Positions 57,186 through 64,000 of a stretch of 64,000 bases of DNA are shown here, one piece after another. The translations under genes were made by a program, and so were the position numbers. This stretch comes from Hsuehochloa calcarea (lineage: Eukaryota; Streptophyta; Magnoliopsida; Poales; Poaceae): contig CM070599.1 of assembly GCA_036346395.1 (NCBI GenBank), forward strand, positions 32,045,232 through 32,109,231. Reading direction: 5' to 3'. The notes below the pieces were generated by a model. It was not told where the DNA came from, made no database searches, and saw only the letters and a program-made list of their open reading frames with translations. Every line of letters starts with the position of its first letter. Position 1 is the stretch's first letter.

Positions 57186-59444
57186 AATGGAGTTGTAGAA
57201 AGGAAAAATCGTACATTAATAGAAATGGCTAGGACAATGCTTGATGAGTATAATACTTTCGATCGCTTTTGGGCGGAAGCCATTAATACCGCTTGTCATG
57301 CCATAAACCGTCTTTATTTGCATAGGCTTTTGAAAAAGACTTCCTATGAACTTCTTGTTGGAAGAAAACCGAACATCTCTTACTTTAGAGTATTTGGTTG
57401 CAAATGCTATATCTTAAGAAAGGGTGTTCGACTTTCTAAATTTGCAAGTCGGTGTGATGTTGGTTTTCTACTACGTTATTCTTCAAATAGCAAAGCATAT
57501 CGTGTCTTTAACAAAACTAGTGGTATTGTTGAAGAAAGACACGATGTACAATTTGATGAAACTAACGGCTCTCAAGAAGAGCAAGAAGATTTTGATGATG
57601 TAGGTAATGGAGCTCTTATGGAAGCAATGAAGAATATGCAAATTGAAGATATTAAGCCTAAAGAAGATCAAAGTGAACCATCATCATCCATGAGAGTTGA
57701 GCCACCTACCTCTTCCGTGACAAATGAAATTAATCAAAATCAAGAAGATGTCAAGGAAGGTGATCAATCATTTAATCTACCTCAAAGGATCCACAGCATA
57801 ATAGCCAAAGACCACCCAATAGACCAAATATTGGGTGAAGTAAGCAAAGGTGTCCAAACTCGCTCTCGTATTGCTTCTTTTTGTGAACATTACTCTTTTG
57901 TTTCCTCTTTGGAACCAAAGCGTATAGATGAAGCACTAGAAGATCCGGATTGGGTGAATGCTATGCATGAGGAGTTAAATAACCGCTAGAAATGATGTTT
58001 GGACAATGGTAGAAAGACCGAGGAGCATAATGTTATTGGCACAAAATGGGTCTTTCAAATAAACAAGATGAAAATGGAGTTGTGGTAAGAAACAAGGCAA
58101 GGTTAGTTGCTCAAGGATATACTCAAGTTGAGGGTTTAGATTATGATGAAACATTTGCACCTGTAGCAAGACTTGAGTCTATTCGCATTTTACTTGCTTT
58201 TGCATCATGCTTTGATATTAAATTATTTCAAATGGATGTTAAAAGTGCTTTATTAAATGGCAAAATATCTGAACTTGTTTTTGTTGAACAACCTCCGGGT
58301 TTTGAAGATCCCAAAAATCCTAATCATGTGTATAAACTCTCAAAGGCGCTATATGGTTTAAAGCAAGCTCCTAGAGCATGGTATGAGCGCCTTTGAGATT
58401 TTCTACTCTCTAAGGGATTCAAAATCGGAAAGGTTGATACAACTTTGTTTACCAAAATTATTGATGGTGATTTCTTTGTTTGTCAAATTTATGTTGATGA
58501 TATAATTTTTGGTTCTACTAATCAAGATTTTTGCAAAGAATTTGGTGATATGATGTCTAGTGAGTTTGAGATGTCAATGATAGGAGAACTTAGTTTCTTC
58601 CTCGGACTTCAAATCAAACAACTCAATGATGGGGTCTTCATAAGTCAATCCAAGTATGTGAAGGACTTACTCAAAAGATTTGGCATGGATGACGCAAAGC
58701 CCATCAAGACTCCCATGGCTACAAATGGACATCTTGATCTAAACGAAGGAGGTAAATCTGTTGATTTAAAGCTTTATAGGTCTATGATTGGTAGTTTGCT
58801 TTATCTTACCGCATCTAGGCCCGATATTATGTTTAGCGTTTGCATGTGTGCACGTTTTCAATCGGCTCCAAAAGAATGTCATTTAATGGCTGTCAAAAGA
58901 ATATTAAGATATTTAAAGCATTCCTCAAGTATTGGCCTTTGGTATCCAAAAGGTGCTAAATTTGATTTGATTGGATATTCGGATTCGGATTATGCTGGTT
59001 GTAAAGTGGATAGAAAGAGCACCTCAGGGAGTTGTCAATTCTTAGGTAGATCCTTAGTGTCATGGTCTTCTAAGAAACAAAACTCTGTTGCCCTTTCCAC
59101 CGCCGAAGCCGAATATGTTTCTGCAGGTGGTTGTTGTGCACAATTGCTATGGATGAGGCAAACATTGATGGACTATGGAATAACATTTGATAAAATGCCT
59201 CTTTTTGTGTGATAATGATAGTGCAGTGAAAATAGCCAACAACCCTGTCCAACATTCAAGAACCAAGCATATAGATATCCACCATCATTTCCTTAGAGAT
59301 CATGTGTGCAAGGGAGATATTGAAATTAGCCACATTTGCACTGAAAATCAATTAGCAGATATCTTTACCAAACCTTTAGATGAAGGCCGCTTTTGCCTAT
59401 TGAGGAATGAGTTAAATGTCATTGACTATTCAAATGTCGCTTGA
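57186..59444 (+). pseudogene. Integrase C-terminal half, reverse transcriptase and RNase H of Sirevirus 2
   Basis: After the stop the same reading continues with the catalytic Glu region and integrase C-terminus (ARTMLDEYNTFDRFWAEAIN; YFRVFGCKCYIL), then a variable linker. RT begins with NAMHEEL near 57960. Frame breaks follow at about 57980 (small deletion), 58397 (TGA for an expected CGA) and 59205 (frameshift). RT motifs are DYDETFAPVARLESIR, FQMDVKSALLNG, the catalytic YVDDIIFGS near 58490 and FEMSMIGELSFFLGLQ. RNase H shows DRKSTSGSCQFLGRSL, the STAEAEYVS block and, after the frameshift, DNDSAVKIANNPVQ. The frame ends at 59442-59444. Confidence 0.88.
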
Positions 59445-60411
59445 ACTCTTGTCACATGCACTTTGGGTCTCAGTTGCATTTTTGTCTATTTTAAGATGCT
59501 TTTACTCAAATTTTCGCTCCAAATGTGATATTTTAGTAAAAATTACTTTATTATATAGACATTAGTCTTTTCATTGCATAATAATCCTGAATGATACTTG
59601 GTTGAGTGCAAAAACTAAGGATTATTTGCAAAATCTTCAAATTCAACTTCTTCTTCCCTGAAGTGTCAGGATAATCGGAACTTCCGGCCCTCCAGGCGCG
59701 GAACTTCCGGTGTCCGGAACTTCCGCTGTTGTGTTGCGGAACTTTCGTCTTTCAGCTCTCTTCCGAAGCGTCAGGATAATCGGAACTTCCGGCCCTCGGT
59801 AGCGGAACTTCATTGTCCGAACTTCCGCTATTGTACTGCGGAACTTCCGCTTTCCGGTAGCTGAGAAGCATTTATTGCCTGCGGTTCCTCCTGTTTTTAT
59901 TCACCTATCCAGCCGCCTCTTTGCTGTCCCGAAGGCTCCTCCCCTCTTCTCCAAAAACTCCACCAAAAGGCTTGATTCTTTCTTCGGTTTCTCTTCAATC
60001 TCGACCGATCAATTGCTTCCCCAGGGTTCAATCATCCATTTTCTCAAGGTATCTCCAATTTCTTTTTGGATTTTTACCTCTCATGAACCCTAGGTCAAGA
60101 TTTTGGGGAAAATCAAATGTAGATGAAATCTGTGGTAGATTCTTGGGCAAACTAGTTTATTCAGTATTGTATGATGTTTATGCATCAATTCCATGGACTC
60201 AATCCATCAAAATACTGAGAAATCAAAATTTTTCATTGCCCTAGAATCGGCTCAGGATAATCGGAACTTCCGCCGTTGAAAAGCGCGGAACTTCCGCTTG
60301 CGGTAGTTCCGGCGTTCAACCTACGGAGCTTCCGATTGTCCTGACAGAAACAGAAAATCACATTTCCATTTGATTCAACCTTTGACACTCCATCCATTAT
60401 TGTTTTTGAAG
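59445..60411 (+). other. Leader-like segment before the extra ORF, with CGGAACTTCCG cluster
   Basis: No coding function is assigned. 59660-59860 and 60250-60330 carry repeated CGGAACTTCCG motifs and variants, some in the repeated context GATAATCGGAACTTCCG. Between them, 59885-60050 is pyrimidine-rich like a plant 5' untranslated leader, followed by AAGGTATCT near 60047, a plausible 5' splice site. CTGACAG near 60341-60347 is a possible 3' splice site ahead of the ATG at 60412. It may be an internal promoter and spliced leader for the extra ORF; this is inference. Confidence 0.4.
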
Positions 60412-61793
60412 ATGCCTAGGATGAAGGTCTCTGTCCCGAAGAACTATTCGGATGCCGGCGCATCTTCTTCAAGAAATGAGGAAGAATTGAGAGAAAGTGA
60501 GGATCAAAGAGAGTCTTCAGAAAATTCAGAATCAGAAGAAAGTGCATCAGGAGAAGGATCTGAATATGAATCTGATGAGGAATTAGGAGAACCGAAAGAG
60601 ATTGAAATTGATCTTAAGGCACTCACAGCAGACGATTACACGCTTCTTCGGACTAAAGATCAATATTCACTCCCAGGAAATTGTGATGACCCTCGATTTC
60701 ATACCAAGTTTCAAAGACAAGTCTATGATCTTTTCTATGGACCAAACAAACCCTTTGTTGATCACAAGTACGTTAATTGGTCCTACCTCAACGGGCTTGA
60801 TAAATATGAGGGTACCTACAGGCTCTTTCAGCGAGCTGGGATTCATAACCTTGTGGCAATAAAATGCAACTATAGTGATGAGATCATCCGACAGTTCTAT
60901 GCCACAGTGTACATTCCCCCTGACTTTTCTCAGCTCACTTGGATGACAGGGACAGTAAGACATTCTTGCTCAAAACGTGCTTTTGAACGTGCATTGGATG
61001 TCGAGTCGAGCAGATATGAGAAAATCTATGATGGAACAGTTCTCCCTCTTTCAGCTTGGATGAATTCTATGACACTACACGAGATTTATCCTGGTAAGAT
61101 AACAGACTTCTTCCTATTCCACTTGGTAAATAGGATCATTAATCATACCATGTTACCAAAGAGCGGGAATTATGATGCAATTAGAGGACATGTTTGGAAT
61201 ATCTTGGAATGCATCATGCATGGAAGAAAGTTTGATGTAGTGGATGTAATCATAAGGAGATAGCAGAACAAAGAATGATCGAGTCAAGCGGATAAACTTT
61301 GCACCTTATATTATGGCTTTGATCATTCGCCGATGGTTATAATGGAGCTACACCTTCAGCGCATAAAGCCTATAAACCAAGAGAAGGTCCTCCAACCTCG
61401 CAAATCTTAGGCGCTCAGCAGAAGAACAAGTGCACCTCCTGCCGCCGCCGCTTCTTTGCTCCTCCACAAGGTCAAGCCACTATGGATCGGTTATGCTACC
61501 TTGTTGGAGTTGAGGCATCCCAGATACCTTCCAGCGATGACCACTTCTAGGTGGATGCATTTGAGGCGACCACTTTTTCCAGATGGATGCTTTCGAGGCG
61601 ACCACTTCGTGCTCGGCGCCCACTCGCCGATCTTGACGACTTTCACCGATTCGCGCACAGTTTCCTCCACTGCTCGGTATGGGCGACGTCGCTTCGCTCT
61701 CCTCTGGCGGTCCTCCTGCCGATCCCCTGTCGCTCCTCTGTTGATCTTCCTGTTCCTCCAGTTGATCCTCCACAAGATCCTCCTGCGGAGTGA
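60412..61793 (+). pseudogene. Extra ORF of Sirevirus 2 (envelope position), 3' part damaged
   Basis: I prefer the ATG at 60412 (PRMKVSVPKNYSDAG) over the in-frame ATG at 60370, which lies in the leader. The protein has a Ser/Glu-rich acidic N-terminus (residues ~18-65), then a compact region with aromatic residues (DLFYGPNKPFVDHKYVNW; YATVYIPPDFSQLTWMTG; LHEIYPGKITDFFLFHLVN). No signal peptide or convincing membrane helix is seen, so a true envelope role is doubtful. The frame is lost at 61261 by a missing base. From there to 61745 the sequence is riddled with small indels relative to the copy at 48129. The Pro-rich C-terminus returns by 61793. The function of such Sirevirus ORFs is not established. 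Confidence 0.65.
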
Positions 61794-61813
61794 CCACTTT
61801 TGGCCCTTGATGA

Positions 61814-62228
61814 CAAAGGGGGAGAGGAGTGTGTTAGTGAGAGAGAGCTTGTGGTGGTTAGAGGGAAACCTATCTATTATAATATTGTAATATATTGTGT
61901 CATTTTGTCTATGGCTTGTAATGACTTTGTTTGACAACTTGATGCTTATGATGATATATTGTGTTATCTTGTATTTTTGTTGTACTTGGATCTTTGATTA
62001 ATGATGAATGACCATGTGATGTGAATGCTTTATCTTTATTGTCATTTGTTCTCTTCCAAGTAACAACGTTCTACAGAAACTCCGCCGAAATTTCCTGAAA
62101 ATCCAAACATGTGCCTTACATTATCTTCTACTCAATATGCACATGTTAAGGGGGAGCTTTCTGTTTTCAAACCAACTATCTCTCACAACTTTATTTGTGT
62201 TGTCATCAATTACCAAAAAGGGGGAGAT
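61814..62228 (+). other. Multiple polypurine tracts before the 3' LTR of Sirevirus 2
   Basis: AAGGGGGAG occurs near 61816, at 62148-62156 and at 62218-62226, the last two bases from the LTR. The whole segment is nearly identical to 48815-49232. Confidence 0.75.
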
Positions 62229-62778
62229 TGAAAGCATCTAGGCCCCTAAAAATTGTATTTTGGTAATTAATGACATTATGTGAATATGGGACTAACATGT
62301 TTGTTGAAGTGATTACAAGGCATAGTCCCAAATGACAAAGTGAAACCGAGGAGCTGCATGTCAAAGAATGTTGAAAAGATAGAGTTGATCTCAAAGAAAA
62401 GGTACAAATAGACTAGGACCTCTTTGAATTTTACCGGTCTTTGGTGTATGGAGGAAGACCGGATTATAGGATAAATGTCGTACTATTAAGGGGGAGCTTG
62501 TCTAGTAGCTTGAAAGCATCTCATTATGCCTTTGGATCAACTTAGGATCATGCATGTTCTTTTGGTTTGGTTTAAAAAGAAAATTTTTTTTCTCAGAACA
62601 CAATCGGAAGTTCCGGCATGTGTACTGCGGAACTTCCGCTGTGCGGTTGCTCCGAAAAAGCTGTGCTTTGATTTTTCCAGAGGGCATCCGTTTTTGGGAC
62701 TTAGCCGATTTCTCAAGTGCGGAAGTTCCGCAATGATACGAGCGGAAGTTCCGATTAATCGGTTGCTCCGAAATATGC
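62229..62778 (+). repeat. 3' LTR of Sirevirus 2, truncated
   Basis: The first 550 bp of the LTR, with the CGGAAGTTCCG motifs at 62605, 62720 and 62742. It ends inside the first 116-bp repeat unit, after CCGAAATATGC. The next base belongs to a gypsy gag, in frame with a chance ORF across the junction. About 1 kb of LTR is missing. Confidence 0.88.
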
Positions 62779-64000
62779 CTCCTGACTCCTTCATCGAGAA
62801 GATGGAGCAATCCCTCCTGACCTATGTGCAAGGAAAAATGTCGGTATCTGAGTATGAGGCCGGATTTAACAATCTGGTGCGCTTTGTCCCAGCCGTGGCA
62901 AGTGATGATAAAGAGAAGGCTAAGAGGTTCGCGGGGCCTCAATCAGAGTATCGCCCGATTCTCGGGAGCAACAGTCACGTGACTTTAGCTCGGTGGTTGA
63001 GCGGGCTAGAGGATGGAGTTGGAAAGAGCTCCTTCGTCGCAAGGGCATGTTGCTAGTGGTTACATTGCTATGGTGGATCGGCGGTGGCGAAGCGGAGTTC
63101 GGTGGAGGTGGTGGGTCTTTTCAATGACCCGCGCTAAGAGGTTTCACAAGAACCAACCCTCCCGTCCGGTTCAAAGAATGGCGATCTTCTTCTTGGCGCC
63201 ACGTTCTTCATCTTTCGCCCCACGATTGCGTCTGTTCAGTCGGGCATGAAGTGCTTTCGGTGTGGTGGCGGGCATCGAGCTTGAATGTTCCTTCAAGGGA
63301 ACATGCCGGCGATGTGGTCGGGAGGGCCACAAGTCCTCGATGTGCAAGCAAAATCCGCTAGTATCATCAAATGGGAGACCGCCCGCAGCTTCTTCCTCCG
63401 GCTTTCACAGAGGTTGATTCAGACTCGACGGCGATTCGGCACCACAGTACCCTCGGCTTGGGGTCCACTGCAGCTTTCACTCCGGCGCCTCTGCAGGTTC
63501 TATTGGAATCCCGCACCATCCGCCCCTCCGTCGTTTGTTCCTCCGGTATTTGTTTCCAGCTTTCCGACGCAGAGTGTTGGTGCGTCTTCTGACGGTGCAT
63601 CGGGGTTTACGCCATGCCCACCCCGAGACCTTGGGACGTCGATGTGGTGACAGTACTTTACTTGTTGATTCGCATGATGCCTTTGTCTTTGTTTGATTCG
63701 GGGCTACTTACTCGTTCGTGTCTTTGGAGTTTGTTAGAAAAGTGGGTTTGAGTTTTCACTTATTTACGAGTCAGTGGTAGTCAGCTCCCCAGGAGGACTT
63801 ATTTCTAGCTCTACCGTCTGTCCCGGTTGTTCTATCTTGATAGATGATGAGGTTTTCACTGCGAATCTTATGGTTATTCAATTGGCACCATTCGATGTTA
63901 TCACGGTATGGGTGGTTATTCCAATACCGTGCCAAGATTTGTTGTTTCTGGAAGACGGTGACCTTGCTAGCTCCTTCCGGTGAAGAAGCGGTATTCGAGC
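62779..64000 (+). pseudogene. Degenerate Ty3/gypsy gag and protease, running off the window
   Basis: The capsid end of a gypsy Gag begins at the junction: EKMEQSLLTYVQGKMSVSEY, then FNNLVRFVPAVASDDKEKAKRF. The frame is then lost. Two CCHC-type zinc knuckles can be traced across frames at 63247-63353 (CFRCGGGHRA and CRRCGREGHKSSMC). A Ser/Pro-rich linker follows, then an aspartic protease with the DSGA-type active site near 63700 (LFDSG, then a Tyr-Ser-Phe continuation). A later segment at 63774-63983 includes LMVIQLAPFDVIT in place of the usual Asp-Val-Ile-Leu-Gly-Met-Asp motif. Many small indels break it. The 5' LTR and gag start are absent, and the 3' part lies beyond the window. Confidence 0.75.

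Larger units (their letters stand above)
49233..62778 (+). mobile_element. Sirevirus 2: near full-length Ty1/copia element with inverted insertion and truncated 3' LTR
   Basis: LTR (49233-50788), primer site, gag, protease, integrase, RT/RNase H, an additional ORF in the envelope position, polypurine tracts, and a 3' LTR cut short at 62778. About 13.5 kb, of which some 3.5 kb (51118-54608) is an inverted fragment of a Sirevirus 1-type element lodged in gag. Gene order is copia-type. The extra ORF, multiple polypurine tracts and long gag support Sirevirus. The coding region has few defects outside the insertion, fitting the ~1% LTR divergence. Confidence 0.85.

Noticed and set aside
1..64000. 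CRISPR array, bacterial operons, tRNA or rRNA genes
   Set aside because: No regularly spaced short repeats, tRNA-like cloverleaf or rRNA signature was seen; the repeats present belong to retrotransposons.

Overview
This is plant nuclear DNA, most probably from a grass (Poaceae). The window is dominated by nested LTR retrotransposons of plant lineages: a Reina-type chromovirus, Sirevirus-type Ty1/copia elements, a Tat-type Ty3/gypsy fragment with a TGGCGCCGTC-type primer site, and long gypsy LTRs. The one plausible host gene is GC- and alanine-rich, as many grass genes are. No rRNA, tRNA, CRISPR or bacterial gene was seen. Family names were assigned by recognising motifs and gene order, not by database search.

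Layout. 1-5.4 kb is gene-free DNA of unusual composition with few homopolymer runs; 5.4-6.6 kb is GC-rich with one possible broken ORF. 6.6-8.7 kb is AT-rich with one unrecognised short ORF region. 8711-13982 is a structurally complete but coding-defective Reina chromovirus on the minus strand, with 327-bp LTRs and a GAATC target duplication. It sits in a tandemly duplicated TATA-containing region just upstream of a small intact ORF (14303-14788). A LINE 3' fragment follows (minus, 15.5-16.7 kb), then a Tat-type 5' LTR plus gag (16.8-18.8 kb), cut by gypsy LTR C, next to LTR A (to 24971). 25-27 kb is unassigned and includes a GC-rich block and a plant snRNA-type USE/TATA motif pair. At 28112 another gypsy LTR (B) begins; it is split by a 10.66-kb Sirevirus (28476-39133, minus). 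LTR C preserves the unoccupied version of that insertion site.

From 40.2 to 48.1 kb there are further gypsy LTRs in both orientations and a leader with a degenerate ~340-bp tandem repeat. 48.1-62.8 kb is a plus-strand Sirevirus in tandem configuration: a partial 3' internal region, a 1556-bp LTR, an internal region (gag, protease, integrase, RT/RNase H, an extra env-position ORF), and a second LTR truncated at 62778. Its gag is split by a 3.5-kb inverted, LTR-less internal fragment of the other Sirevirus type. The window ends inside a degenerate gypsy gag-protease gene.

How the parts work together. In each element gag forms particles, and protease, integrase and RT/RNase H would mature, copy and integrate the RNA, primed from the tRNA-iMet-type site (or the Tat-type site) and the polypurine tract. 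Every copy here carries stops or frameshifts, so none looks autonomous. The most unusual signals are: the near-palindromic CGGAAGTTCCG clusters in the Sirevirus LTR and, with the centre base mostly reversed, in front of its extra ORF; the inverted gag insertion with 20-bp filler DNA; islands of dense small indels that may be sequencing error; and the low-homopolymer DNA at the left edge.
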